Positions 53,624-62,999 of a DNA stretch of 64,000 nt are shown piece by piece. The notes under the pieces are model-generated. The model saw only the letters and a program-made list of their open reading frames with translations, was not told where the DNA came from and ran no database searches. The translations under genes and the position numbers were made by a program. Position 1 is the stretch's first letter. Each line of letters starts with the position of its first letter. Source of the DNA: Neptunomonas qingdaonensis (lineage in GTDB: Bacteria; Pseudomonadota; Gammaproteobacteria; Pseudomonadales; Balneatricaceae); assembly GCF_900113275.1 (NCBI RefSeq), contig NZ_FOOU01000001.1, forward strand, positions 1 to 64,000, given 5' to 3'.

Positions 53624-54059
53624 AGCTATTCTCCTAATGACATTTTTTATCGCAAATAATCGACACAACTCATCTATTCAATAATGCCCTTCAAAAGCAG
53701 CATGAATTATCTGCAAATTATCAGCCCAACAAGGTGAGGTAAGAATCGCTCACCTGTTGGAATTTGAGTGTAACGTATAGCTGGCAAAACTACAGGGTTA
53801 TACGTACCACAGGCTTATTTACATGGTCTTACATGCTTATTTAAAAGCATTGTTGCAATCGCAAGATACAGCGTTCGAAAAATAATATACCAATCGGTAC
53901 AAAATAGATTGTACATATCACAGGTAAATTATATTCTTACCGGGCGGTACAAAACTAGTGCAAGCGTCAAGAAAATATAACTTTTCTGCAACCGCTGTAC
54001 TCAGACACTCGCTTTAAAGCGGTTTTATCAAAAATCACATGACTCAAGAGACTAACGCT
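53624..54059. other. Divergent regulatory region between TetR gene and RND operon
   Basis: A 436-base gap holding the TetR ribosome site at its left end and the promoter/operator block at 53888-53949. The leader from about 53944 to the first pump gene is roughly 115 bases. No small gene was recognised. Confidence 0.6.
53888..53949 (+). promoter_or_regulatory. RND operon promoter flanked by two operators
   Basis: TACC-N4-GGTA occurs twice, at 53888-53899 and 53938-53949, both followed by CAAAA and spaced 50 bases (about five helical turns). Between them lie TTGTAC (53909-53914), a 17-base spacer and TATTCT (53932-53937), a sigma-70 promoter pointing to the pump genes. GTACAA..TTGTAC (53897-53914) is a further palindrome joining the first operator and the -35. 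Confidence 0.65.
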
Positions 54060-55310
54060 ATGAGCAACAAAAAAATGATCAGAAACCTCACGCTTGGCAG
54101 TATTGTTACCCTGTTGCTAACAGCGTGTGGTGGTAAAGAAGCAGCCGCACCCAGTGCATCTTCTCCTCCACCGACAGTCTCCGTTGCGCAAGTGATTCAT
54201 GAACGTATTACCGAATGGGATGAGTTCACCGGCCGTTTACAAGCCCCACAAACAGTGAGCCTTGTACCGCGTGTTTCTGGCTATATTGAAAAAGTTATGT
54301 TTCAAGAAGGCGCGCTGGTTAAAAAAAGCGATGTACTCTTCCTTATTGATTCACAGCCGTTTGACACCGAAGTAAATCGTTTAAAAGCGGATCTGAATAA
54401 CGCCAAAGCAGCGGCAAAACTGGCTAATCACGATTACGATCGGGCAAAAAAGCTGGCTAAACAACGCGCTATCTCTAACGAGGCTGTAGACAACCGCTTC
54501 GCTCAGCAACAACAAACTGCTGCACAAGTCGCCTCTGTTCAAGCGGCATTAACACGCGCTCAGTTAGACGTGGCATATACCCAGGTTACGGCTCCGATTG
54601 ATGGCCGTGTATCCTATGCACTGGTGACTGAGGGCAATTTTGTTAATGCAGGCCAAAGCGAGCTAACCAGCCTGGTATCTACCGATAGCATGTATGCCTA
54701 TTTTGATCTGGATGAACAAACTTATCTAAAATACGGCATGCTGGCTAATGCTGGAAAACGCGCCGATACACGTGATACCAATACCGATAAGCCTGTTTAT
54801 ATGGGGCTTGCAAACGATACTGGTTACTCTCACATCGGCTATATCGATTTTGTTGATAACCGCATGAACCAACAAACCGGCACGATTCGGGTTCGTGCCC
54901 GCTTTGCAAATCAGGATAACAACTTAATTCCTGGTTTATTTGCACGGCTCAAACTCATCGGCAGTGATACCTACGAAGGTATTCTTGTCGACAACAAAGC
55001 CATCGGTACCGACCTGAATAACAAGTTTGTCCTGGTGGTCAATGCCGAGAACACGCTGGAATACCGCCCTGTTACCTTGGGTGAAACCATCAACGGATTA
55101 CGAATTGTAACCCAAGGGTTATCGCCTGAGGATGTCATTGTTGTTAATGGTTTACAGCGCGTTCGTCCCGCCATGCAGATCAAACCTAAGTCCGTTGCCA
55201 TGGCCAGCGATGAAGAACTCGCGCTAATACACGCTGAGCAGCAGACCTTAGACAGAGCCAGTGCTGCGGCACTTAGCAGTACTGCAGAACCAACAGATAA
55301 CCGCAGTTAA
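54060..55310 (+). CDS. RND efflux periplasmic adaptor (AcrA/MexA-like lipoprotein)
   Basis: A 416-residue membrane-fusion protein. Lipobox LLTACGG places the lipidated cysteine near residue 23. It has a barrel-sandwich (VSGYIEKVMFQEGALVKKSDVLFLID), an alpha-hairpin coiled coil (residues about 105-165), VAYTQVTAPIDGRVS and a beta-barrel domain. It links the inner-membrane pump to the outer-membrane channel. The start could be ATG 54039; 54060 gives a normal signal sequence. First gene of the operon. Confidence 0.93.
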   Translation: MSNKKMIRNLTLGSIVTLLLTACGGKEAAAPSASSPPPTVSVAQVIHERITEWDEFTGRLQAPQTVSLVPRVSGYIEKVMFQEGALVKKSDVLFLIDSQPFDTEVNRLKADLNNAKAAAKLANHDYDRAKKLAKQRAISNEAVDNRFAQQQQTAAQVASVQAALTRAQLDVAYTQVTAPIDGRVSYALVTEGNFVNAGQSELTSLVSTDSMYAYFDLDEQTYLKYGMLANAGKRADTRDTNTDKPVYMGLANDTGYSHIGYIDFVDNRMNQQTGTIRVRARFANQDNNLIPGLFARLKLIGSDTYEGILVDNKAIGTDLNNKFVLVVNAENTLEYRPVTLGETINGLRIVTQGLSPEDVIVVNGLQRVRPAMQIKPKSVAMASDEELALIHAEQQTLDRASAAALSSTAEPTDNRS

Positions 55311-55341
55311 GCCAACGCTCAAGGTTCAGTAAGGAGCCACT

Positions 55342-58300
55342 ATGTTATCCCAGTTTTTTATCAAGCGACCGATATTTGCGGCCGTTATCTCACTGTTGTT
55401 TTTTATTGGTGGTGCAATAGCGGTATGGCAGTTACCCATTACCGAATACCCCGACGTGGTACCGCCAACGGTTGTCGTCACGGCTAACTACCCTGGCGCG
55501 AACCCAAAAGTGATTGCTGAAACGGTTGCTTCACCGCTGGAACAAGAGATCAACGGTGTAGAAGACATGCTGTATATGTCCTCTCAGGCTACCTCTGATG
55601 GACGTATGACACTGACCATCACCTTTGCGATTGGTACCGATATCGACTTGGCTCAAACCCAGGTGCAAAGCCGTGTAGAGCGTGCTAAACCTCGTCTACC
55701 ACAAGAAGTGCAGCGTCTGGGCGTAGTAACAGAAAAATCATCACCCAGCCTCACCATGGTGGTGCATTTAACCTCACCGGATGACAGGTACGACATGCTC
55801 TACCTTTCAAACTACGCGGCACTCAACGTTAAAGATGAGCTAGCGCGTATCGAGGGTGTCGGTGCCGTTCGTTTATTTGGTGCGGGCGAATACAGCATGC
55901 GTGTTTGGCTGGATCCTAATAAAGTCGCTGCTTTGGGCTTATCTCCTACAGACGTTATTGCGGCTATTCGCGAGCAAAATCAGCAGGCGGCTGCCGGTAG
56001 TTTGGGGGCCCAGCCCACAGGTGATGCTGACTTCCAATTATTGATCAATGTAAAAGGCCGTCTTTCAAAAGTAGAAGAGTTTGAAGACATTATCGTTAAT
56101 GTAGGTGCGCAGGGAGAGATCACACGCTTAAAAGATATCTCACGTATCGAACTGGGATCTTCTACTTACGCCCTGCGGTCTTTATTAGATAATAAAGAAG
56201 CGGTTGCGATTCCTGTCTTCCAGGCGTCAGGTTCGAATGCCATTCAGATCTCTGATGATGTACGCGCGAAAATGGCGGAGCTATCACAAACCTTCCCGCA
56301 AGGCTTGAGCTACGACATCGTCTACGATCCAACCGTATTTGTACGGGGTTCCATTGAAGCCGTGGTTAAAACCTTACTCGAAGCCATCTTGTTAGTCGTT
56401 ATCGTTGTTGTACTCTTCTTGCAAACATGGCGCGCATCTATCATTCCATTGGTAGCGGTGCCTGTATCCTTAGTCGGTACCTTTGCTTTTATGCATTTGC
56501 TGGGCTTTTCATTAAACGCCCTCTCGCTGTTCGGATTAGTATTAGCGATCGGTATCGTTGTAGACGATGCCATCGTTGTCGTTGAAAACGTTGAGCGTAA
56601 TATCGAAGAAGGCTTATCACCTATCGCGGCAACACAAAAAGCGATGAAGGAAGTCACAGGCCCCATCGTGGCAACTACCCTGGTGTTAGCCGCGGTCTTT
56701 ATTCCTACCGCCTTTATGTCGGGTTTGACCGGGCAGTTCTATAAGCAGTTTGCTCTGACTATTACCATTTCTACCTTTATTTCTGCGATCAATTCGCTAA
56801 CCCTTAGCCCTGCCCTGTCTGCTTTACTACTGAAAGGCCGGCACGAAAAAAAGGATTGGCTAACACGCTCTATGGACACCGTGTTAGGTGGCTGGTTGTT
56901 TAAGCCGTTTAATCTCCTTTTTGCAAAGCTCTCTCACGGTTACGGCTGGCTGGTTAAAAAAGTAATCCGTTTTGGCGCACTGATTGGCATACTCTACATT
57001 GGCTTAATTGGCTTGACCGGTTACCAATTTAATACGACACCAACAGGCTATGTGCCAGGTCAGGATAAGCAATACCTGATTGCATTTGCTCAATTACCTG
57101 ATGCAGCATCGCTTGACCGCACCGAGGCCGTTATCAAAGAGATGTCTCGTATTGCCCTTGAGCAACCCGGCGTTTCTCATTCAGTCGGGTTTCCCGGCCT
57201 TAGCATCAATGGCTTCACCAACAGCCCTAACAGTGGTGTGGTATTCACTCCGTTGACTGATTTTGATCAGCGTACAGACCCTTCACTTTCAGCAAAAGCG
57301 ATAGCCGCTGCACTCAACCAAAAGTTTGCAGGGATCGAGGATGCTTATATTGCCATTTTCCCGCCACCGCCTGTCATGGGTTTAGGCACTATTGGTGGAT
57401 TTCGTCTACAGATACAAGATCGGGCAAATTACGGTTATGACGAACTCTATAAAGTTACTATGCAAGTTATGCAAAAAGCATGGGCTACACCAGAATTGGC
57501 CGGTGTGTTTTCCAGCTACCAGGTTAATGTTCCGCAGTTGGATTTGGATATAGACCGGACCAAGGCTAAGCAACAATCCGTCTCGTTAAATGAGTTGTTC
57601 GATACACTGCAGGCATATATGGGCTCGGCCTATGTTAATGACTTCAACCAGTTTGGCCGTACTTACCAGGTAAACGTACAAGCGGATGAGCAATTCAGAC
57701 AAACACCTCAGCAAATCAACCAACTAAAAGTCCGCAACGAAAACGGCGATATGATCCCGCTGGGCTCCTTCATTAACGTGACTAATACCGCAGGCCCAGA
57801 CCGTGTGATGCACTACAACGGCTTTACCACTGCCGAGCTGAATGGTGGTCCGGCTCCCGGCTTTAGCAGCGGTGAAGCGCAAGCGGCTATTGAGAAGATC
57901 CTAGCGGATACTTTGCCTAACGGCATGACTTATGAGTGGACGGAGCTAACCTATCAGCAGATTTTGGCAGGTAATGCCGGCATGTTTATTTACCCATTGG
58001 TCATCTTGTTAGTGTTCATGGTGTTAGCCGCTCAGTACGAAAGCCTGAGTTTACCAATGGCCATCATCCTGATTATTCCAATGACACTGTTATCAGCACT
58101 TACGGGGGTACTCATTTACGGCGGTGATAATAATATCTTCACGCAAATTGGCTTAGTAGTGTTAGTGGGATTAGCGACCAAGAATGCCATATTGATCGTC
58201 GAATTTGCACGAGATCTGCAAGGTCACGGCATGAATCGACTCGAGGCGATTTTAGAAGCAGGACGATTACGATTGCGCCCTATTCTGATGACCTCTATTG

Positions 58301-58512
58301 CCTTCATCATGGGTGTAGTTCCTATGGTTTTCTCCAGCGGTGCAGGTTCTGAGATGCGCCAGGCGATGGGCGTAGCCGTGTTCTCAGGCATGATTGGTGT
58401 CACTGTGTTCGGCCTCATTTTAACGCCATTGTTTTATTACGCGCTGGCAAAGCGTGACACTAACGCAAACGCTACTGCTGCTATTGAGTCCAAGCAAAAG
58501 GCAGGAGTGTAA
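55342..58512 (+). CDS. RND multidrug efflux permease (AcrB/MexB-like, HAE1 family)
   Basis: A 1056-residue inner-membrane proton/drug antiporter. Twelve membrane helices and two periplasmic loops; starts FFIKRPIFAAVISLLFF; the proton-relay aspartates lie in GIVVDDAIVVVENVERN, with the TM10 region GLATKNAILIVEFARD. Aromatic drug-pocket residues cannot be assigned reliably. It follows the adaptor by 31 bases with AAGGAG upstream. Confidence 0.96.
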   Translation: MLSQFFIKRPIFAAVISLLFFIGGAIAVWQLPITEYPDVVPPTVVVTANYPGANPKVIAETVASPLEQEINGVEDMLYMSSQATSDGRMTLTITFAIGTDIDLAQTQVQSRVERAKPRLPQEVQRLGVVTEKSSPSLTMVVHLTSPDDRYDMLYLSNYAALNVKDELARIEGVGAVRLFGAGEYSMRVWLDPNKVAALGLSPTDVIAAIREQNQQAAAGSLGAQPTGDADFQLLINVKGRLSKVEEFEDIIVNVGAQGEITRLKDISRIELGSSTYALRSLLDNKEAVAIPVFQASGSNAIQISDDVRAKMAELSQTFPQGLSYDIVYDPTVFVRGSIEAVVKTLLEAILLVVIVVVLFLQTWRASIIPLVAVPVSLVGTFAFMHLLGFSLNALSLFGLVLAIGIVVDDAIVVVENVERNIEEGLSPIAATQKAMKEVTGPIVATTLVLAAVFIPTAFMSGLTGQFYKQFALTITISTFISAINSLTLSPALSALLLKGRHEKKDWLTRSMDTVLGGWLFKPFNLLFAKLSHGYGWLVKKVIRFGALIGILYIGLIGLTGYQFNTTPTGYVPGQDKQYLIAFAQLPDAASLDRTEAVIKEMSRIALEQPGVSHSVGFPGLSINGFTNSPNSGVVFTPLTDFDQRTDPSLSAKAIAAALNQKFAGIEDAYIAIFPPPPVMGLGTIGGFRLQIQDRANYGYDELYKVTMQVMQKAWATPELAGVFSSYQVNVPQLDLDIDRTKAKQQSVSLNELFDTLQAYMGSAYVNDFNQFGRTYQVNVQADEQFRQTPQQINQLKVRNENGDMIPLGSFINVTNTAGPDRVMHYNGFTTAELNGGPAPGFSSGEAQAAIEKILADTLPNGMTYEWTELTYQQILAGNAGMFIYPLVILLVFMVLAAQYESLSLPMAIILIIPMTLLSALTGVLIYGGDNNIFTQIGLVVLVGLATKNAILIVEFARDLQGHGMNRLEAILEAGRLRLRPILMTSIAFIMGVVPMVFSSGAGSEMRQAMGVAVFSGMIGVTVFGLILTPLFYYALAKRDTNANATAAIESKQKAGV

Positions 58513-58515
58513 AGC

Positions 58516-59916
58516 ATGAAAGTACCTTTCAAACTAGCGGCCCTTGTCTTGATGGCCGGCACACTGACTGCGTGTGCCGTGGGCCCGGATTACCAGGTAC
58601 CTGAACAAGTAAAGGACGTGCCTTTTAGCAGCCCTTACCAGCACTCGAATCTGGCGCTTAACTGGTGGCAAGCTTTTGATGATCAGGTGCTTAATCAACT
58701 GATCGATAAAGCATTAGTCGAAAACCGCACAATCACTCAAGCGCGCGCGAATGTGGGACGCGCTTATTTGGACTTCCGTGATGCGGATAATAATGGCTTG
58801 CCAACAGGCACTATCGATTCCGGCTATCAAGCCTATGAGAACAGCACGTTAGACCCGAGTGATGATGACATCGTTACCCGCGGTTATAGCACGGGGATCA
58901 GCCTATCCTGGGATATTGATCTGTTTGGCAAAATCCAACGCGCCAGTGAAGCGGCCCAAGCCAATCTGCAGCAAGCCGATATTTTATGGCACGATGCTCA
59001 ACTGCAGATCATCAGTCAGGTGGCCATCAGCTACGGTGACTATCGAGGAGCGCAATTGCGCTTAAAGGTCGCCCAGGAGAATCTGAGTAACCTCGAGCAG
59101 AGCAGAGCTATCGTTCTTGCGCGTTTAGATGCCGGTATGGCATCAGAACTTGAACTGGCACGAATGGATGCCCAACTTTACGAAGTAAAAGCAAACATTC
59201 CTGCCTACGAGAGCCAGCTACAAACAGCCGATGCGGCTCTCTCCTCTTTACTTGCGCAACGCCCTGGACAGCTTGCTTTAGATGATAGTAAAAATTCACT
59301 GCACCTAAAACAGCTACCTCAATTACAAAAACCAGTCGCGATTGTGCAAGGTGAAAACTACCTTCGCTATCGTGCAGACGTTGCTAGCAGTGAGCGTGCG
59401 CTTGCTGCCAGTACGGCTCAGATAGGCGTTGCTACAGCAGACCTATACCCCAGCTTATCCATTGGCGGTTTTCTGGGTTTCTTATCGGGCTCAGGGCTTT
59501 CGTTAAACAGCAGCTCCCAGAGCTGGTCGGTAGCGCCAACGCTGAGTTGGAAAGCGGCTGATTTAGGGTCGGTAAGAGCTCGCATTAATTCAGCTAAAGC
59601 CAGCTCACGTATGGCCTTAGCTGATTTTGAGCAGAGTGTATTTACCGCGCTCAATGAGATGTCGCTATCACTTAAAAACTACAACCTGAGCCGCCAACAA
59701 GAAATAATGATCGCACATCAGCGTGAAGCCAGCCATAAAGCAGTTCGTATTGCCCGCCAACGCTACAACGCAGGAAGCGGTGAGTTTCTCGATCTATTAG
59801 ATGCCGAGCGTGAACTACTGCGCAGCCGTGATCAACAAGCGCAGCTGGAACAACAAACCTTTACCCGCTTGGTGGGTATTTATAAAACATTTGGGGGAGG
59901 TATTAATGTCTTATAA
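58516..59916 (+). CDS. Outer-membrane efflux lipoprotein (NodT/OprM family)
   Basis: A 466-residue TolC-like channel. Lipobox LTACAVGPDY at residues about 17-26, then NWWQAFDDQVLNQLIDKAL and two repeated helical/strand halves (GISLSWDIDLFGK; APTLSWKAADLGSV). It completes the tripartite pump, three bases after the permease, and is the last gene of the operon. Confidence 0.94.
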   Translation: MKVPFKLAALVLMAGTLTACAVGPDYQVPEQVKDVPFSSPYQHSNLALNWWQAFDDQVLNQLIDKALVENRTITQARANVGRAYLDFRDADNNGLPTGTIDSGYQAYENSTLDPSDDDIVTRGYSTGISLSWDIDLFGKIQRASEAAQANLQQADILWHDAQLQIISQVAISYGDYRGAQLRLKVAQENLSNLEQSRAIVLARLDAGMASELELARMDAQLYEVKANIPAYESQLQTADAALSSLLAQRPGQLALDDSKNSLHLKQLPQLQKPVAIVQGENYLRYRADVASSERALAASTAQIGVATADLYPSLSIGGFLGFLSGSGLSLNSSSQSWSVAPTLSWKAADLGSVRARINSAKASSRMALADFEQSVFTALNEMSLSLKNYNLSRQQEIMIAHQREASHKAVRIARQRYNAGSGEFLDLLDAERELLRSRDQQAQLEQQTFTRLVGIYKTFGGGINVL

Positions 59917-59927
59917 CTTAACTGTGA

Positions 59928-60329
59928 CTACTGACAGGGATAGAGATTTCGTAGTGCCAGATAAACAGCGCTGGCTTTCTCTAAATCCTGGCTGCTGCTT
60001 GCATTTTCGACTTCTGTCAAAATAGCATCAATGATGACTTCTTCTGACGTGTTCTGGGGTAAACAGAAGCCGGCATAATATGTGGCTGGGACACTAGGCT
60101 GGCGCTTACCCACGCGAGTTTTGAATGCCCTCTTGAAAAAGTCTGATGGCTCCTCATTGTCGGTATAGCTATCAAATTGTTTAACAATTACATTGTCGGT
60201 TAATTGGGCTCCAGCCAAAAAACCGGCAATGTAAGCATTATCTAAACCATCATTGTTAGTGTTTTCGGCAAATAAAGCTGGTGAGAACAGACAAGCTATT
60301 ATTGTAAAGATATGCGCTAAATTTTTCAT
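59928..60329 (-). CDS. Small secreted protein, Rap1a/Tai-like
   Basis: A 133-residue protein with a Sec signal peptide (residues 1-21, ending LFA). The mature part has NAYIAGFLAGAQL, AGFCLPQNTSEEVIIDAI and a C-terminal NLYPCQ. The two cysteines could form a disulphide. The pattern recalls Rap1a/Tai immunity proteins, periplasmic partners of type VI amidase toxins, but no toxin or secretion gene is nearby, so this is tentative. It converges with the efflux operon (11 bases). Confidence 0.65.
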   Translation of the reverse strand: MKNLAHIFTIIACLFSPALFAENTNNDGLDNAYIAGFLAGAQLTDNVIVKQFDSYTDNEEPSDFFKRAFKTRVGKRQPSVPATYYAGFCLPQNTSEEVIIDAILTEVENASSSQDLEKASAVYLALRNLYPCQ

Positions 60330-60868
60330 TTTTACCCCTGGGCATGGTTCGGATAATGGTTTGATTCACTTTTTATTATTCGCGTATATGCAGGATATGC
60401 AGAGCCTGTCTTGCTGACCGCATGAGCCTGATTGAGAGTCCATCATGATATTAACTAAAAAACTGCTCATGACCTAGACTTGTGATTTTGATTTATATCA
60501 TAAATTCAACGATCAATGTGCTGTAAAGTGCTGATCGTATGAAGTACCACCGCCAATATTGGCAGCTTGTTCCCTATGCTTGGCCTCTTCACTTAGTATT
60601 CCCCCCGCCTTCATTATTTTGCTAACAGAGATGACCCCTGGCCTAAACCTGGTATCGCCACGACCTTACCCGTCGGGCATTATTATTTCTGAAATGGGCA
60701 TAAGCACGGGTACTTCAGTTACAAGCTTTCTGAAAATTCTTCCTCAGTATGGGGTCTTGCTTTTCCCTACCAAGGCGTCAGTTAACGCATCGTGTAATAT
60801 TTGAGGAATGATAATTATGTGTGGATTTATTTCATATGAGGTTGTTGAGTGCTTCGGCTTTTATGTAA

Positions 60869-60884
60869 TGTTCCACGTGAAACA
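60869..60884. other. parS: parS centromere site, perfect 16-bp palindrome
   Basis: TGTTCCACGTGAAACA equals the bacterial consensus TGTTYCACGTGRAACA at all positions. ParB (25273-26157) would load here and spread. It lies about 31 kb from the origin candidate, in a non-coding gap before glyS. Confidence 0.92.
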
Positions 60885-60900
60885 CGAGTGCATATAGATG

Positions 60901-60928
60901 AAAAAAAACCGGCCCTTAGGCCGGTTTT
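60901..60928 (-). terminator. Terminator of glyQ-glyS
   Basis: CCGGCC / GGCCGG stem with a CTTA loop, extended by A/T pairs and followed by eight T residues in the leftward direction, about 20 bases past glyS. Confidence 0.92.
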
Positions 60929-60947
60929 GTATGTAAGCAACAGAGGC

Positions 60948-62999
60948 TTAACTATTCAGCAGTGAGATGTCAGCTGTTCTTAAGAACAAACCACGCAGGT
61001 TTGACAAAAGAGCGATGCGGTTGTTGCGCACGTTTTCTTCCTCAGCCATCACCATGACGCTGTCAAAGAAAGCATCAACATCACTTTGTAACGATGCTAA
61101 TTCAGCAAGTGCAGATGTGTAGTCACCCGCATCGAAGAATGGCTGTGCGCGTTTCTGCAGTGCCTCTACGCTATTGTGAAGAGTGATCTCTTCAGCCTGA
61201 CTTAATAGTGATGCATCTACAGTGAGGTTTGCATTAGTTTTATTTTTTGACAGTATGTTTGAAACACGTTTATTTGCCGCTGCAAGTGAGGCCGCCTGAG
61301 GCAACATTTTAAAGCTATTAACCGCATTAACGCGCTTATCAAAATCAAGTGGCTGGGTTGGCCGAACCGCAACGACGGCGAGGTAGCTATCGATTGATAC
61401 GCCCTTATCTTCATACCATGCACGTAGGCGCTCCAGCATAAAGTCAGTCACTTGCGCTGCTGCCGTATCGGCGGCTGGTAGGTTTGCATGTAATGAAACA
61501 GCTTTTGTAACCAGGTCTTTAAGGTCAAGACTCAGCTTGTTCTCGATGAGAATGCGTAACGTACCCAAAGAGGCGCGGCGTAATGCGAACGGATCTTTAG
61601 AGCCCGTAGGCGGCTGCTTGATGCCGAACAAGCCGGTCAGTGTATCCAGGCGATCCGCCAGCGCTACGGCGATTCCTGCGTCGCTTTGCGGCAGGTCGTC
61701 ACCGGCAAATTTAGGAAGGTACTGTTCGTTAATAGCTGATGCTACTTCTTCAGGTTCGCCGTCATGCAGTGCGTAGTGATATCCCATCAGGCCTTGCAGG
61801 TCTGTGAATTCAAATACCATATCGCTCAGTAAGTCGCCTTTGGCTAAGTAGCCGGCCCGTTTGGCGTGGCTGACGTCTGTTCCGAGTTGCCCGGCGATGT
61901 AGCCCGCGAGTTCAGAGATGCGTGTTGCTTTATCGTATACAGTGCCGAGTTGGTTCTGAAAAACAACGCTTGAAAGTTTTTCAACGCGGGATTCCAGTGT
62001 GGTTTTTTTGTCGGTTTCAAAGAAGAAGGCAGCGTCTGCCAAACGTGGTCGAATAACCTTTTCGTTCCCTTCGATCACTTGCTGCGGGTCTTTGGATTTA
62101 ATGTTGGCTACTGTGATGAAGTAAGGTAATAACTTGTTGTTCGTATCGACTGCATGAAAGTATTTCTGATTTTCTTTCATGGAGAGGATCAGTGCTTCTG
62201 CGGGCACATCCAGAAAGCGTTCTTCAAAACGGCCAGTCAAAGCCACTGGCCATTCATTCAGTGCCGTCACTTCATCAAGCAATTCAGAATCAATTTCTGC
62301 AGCGCCACCTAGTTTTGTACCGGCGGCAATCACTTGTGTTTCTATTTTTGCGCGGCGGATGGCAAAGTCTGCTATCACAAAACCTGGTGATAGCAATTTG
62401 TCTTCATATTCAGAAGCGGCCATTAGCTCAATGTCGTGATTATAATGGAAACGGTGACCGCGGGTTTTGCGACCTGAAGTCAGTCCCAGAATGGTTGCCG
62501 GAACCACTTCATCGCCAAACAGCATCACCAGCCATTTAGAAGGTCTTACGAACTCAATTCGGCTTGCGCCCCAGCGCATACGTTTGGGGATAGGCAGTGC
62601 GTTGATTGCGTCCTGTACAAAGGTGGGTAGCAGCGAAACAGTATCTGCGCCCTTCTCTGTTGTGCGATAAACATAGTAGTCGCCTTTGTCTGTCTCTAGC
62701 ACTTGTAACGCTGAAGACTCGATACCGCATGAGCGCGCAAATCCATCAATGGCTTTCTGAGGAGCCTTGCACGAGGGCCCCCGCTTTTCTATATCGCTAT
62801 CCGGTTGTTGGCTGCTGACCGCAGAAATCTTTACGGCTAAACGGCGTGGTGCGGCATACGATGTCACACCCTCAAAGCTTATATTGGCTTTAGAGAGTGC
62901 ATCTACGATACCTTTGGTAAAAGCAGCGGAAAGGCTTTTCAGGGCTTTGGGTGGTAACTCTTCAGTTCCGAGCTCTACAAGGAAATCACGGGTGCTCAT
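60948..62999 (-). CDS. glyS: Glycyl-tRNA synthetase beta subunit
   Basis: The 683-residue beta chain of the tetrameric bacterial GlyRS. Starts DFLVELGTEELPPKALKSL; has ADRLDTLTGLFGIKQPPTGSKDPFALRR (HD-like part) and a C-terminal tRNA-binding domain. Length near E. coli (689). Its start overlaps the glyQ stop by one base. Confidence 0.97.
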   Translation of the reverse strand: MSTRDFLVELGTEELPPKALKSLSAAFTKGIVDALSKANISFEGVTSYAAPRRLAVKISAVSSQQPDSDIEKRGPSCKAPQKAIDGFARSCGIESSALQVLETDKGDYYVYRTTEKGADTVSLLPTFVQDAINALPIPKRMRWGASRIEFVRPSKWLVMLFGDEVVPATILGLTSGRKTRGHRFHYNHDIELMAASEYEDKLLSPGFVIADFAIRRAKIETQVIAAGTKLGGAAEIDSELLDEVTALNEWPVALTGRFEERFLDVPAEALILSMKENQKYFHAVDTNNKLLPYFITVANIKSKDPQQVIEGNEKVIRPRLADAAFFFETDKKTTLESRVEKLSSVVFQNQLGTVYDKATRISELAGYIAGQLGTDVSHAKRAGYLAKGDLLSDMVFEFTDLQGLMGYHYALHDGEPEEVASAINEQYLPKFAGDDLPQSDAGIAVALADRLDTLTGLFGIKQPPTGSKDPFALRRASLGTLRILIENKLSLDLKDLVTKAVSLHANLPAADTAAAQVTDFMLERLRAWYEDKGVSIDSYLAVVAVRPTQPLDFDKRVNAVNSFKMLPQAASLAAANKRVSNILSKNKTNANLTVDASLLSQAEEITLHNSVEALQKRAQPFFDAGDYTSALAELASLQSDVDAFFDSVMVMAEEENVRNNRIALLSNLRGLFLRTADISLLNS

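Larger units (their letters stand above)
60330..60947. other. Intergenic region with parS and an unexplained stretch
   Basis: A 618-base gap. 60330-60540 holds the upstream region of the small secreted gene and a CGATCA/TGATCG repeat (60510-60537). 60550-60800 contains an open frame on the + strand without a ribosome site, while the reverse strand reads like a protein broken by two stops; neither is convincing. The parS site and the glyS terminator occupy the right end. Confidence 0.45.

Noticed and set aside
60559-60804. 81-codon ORF before glyS
   Set aside because: Starts at TTG within a palindrome, lacks a ribosome site and resembles no family I know.
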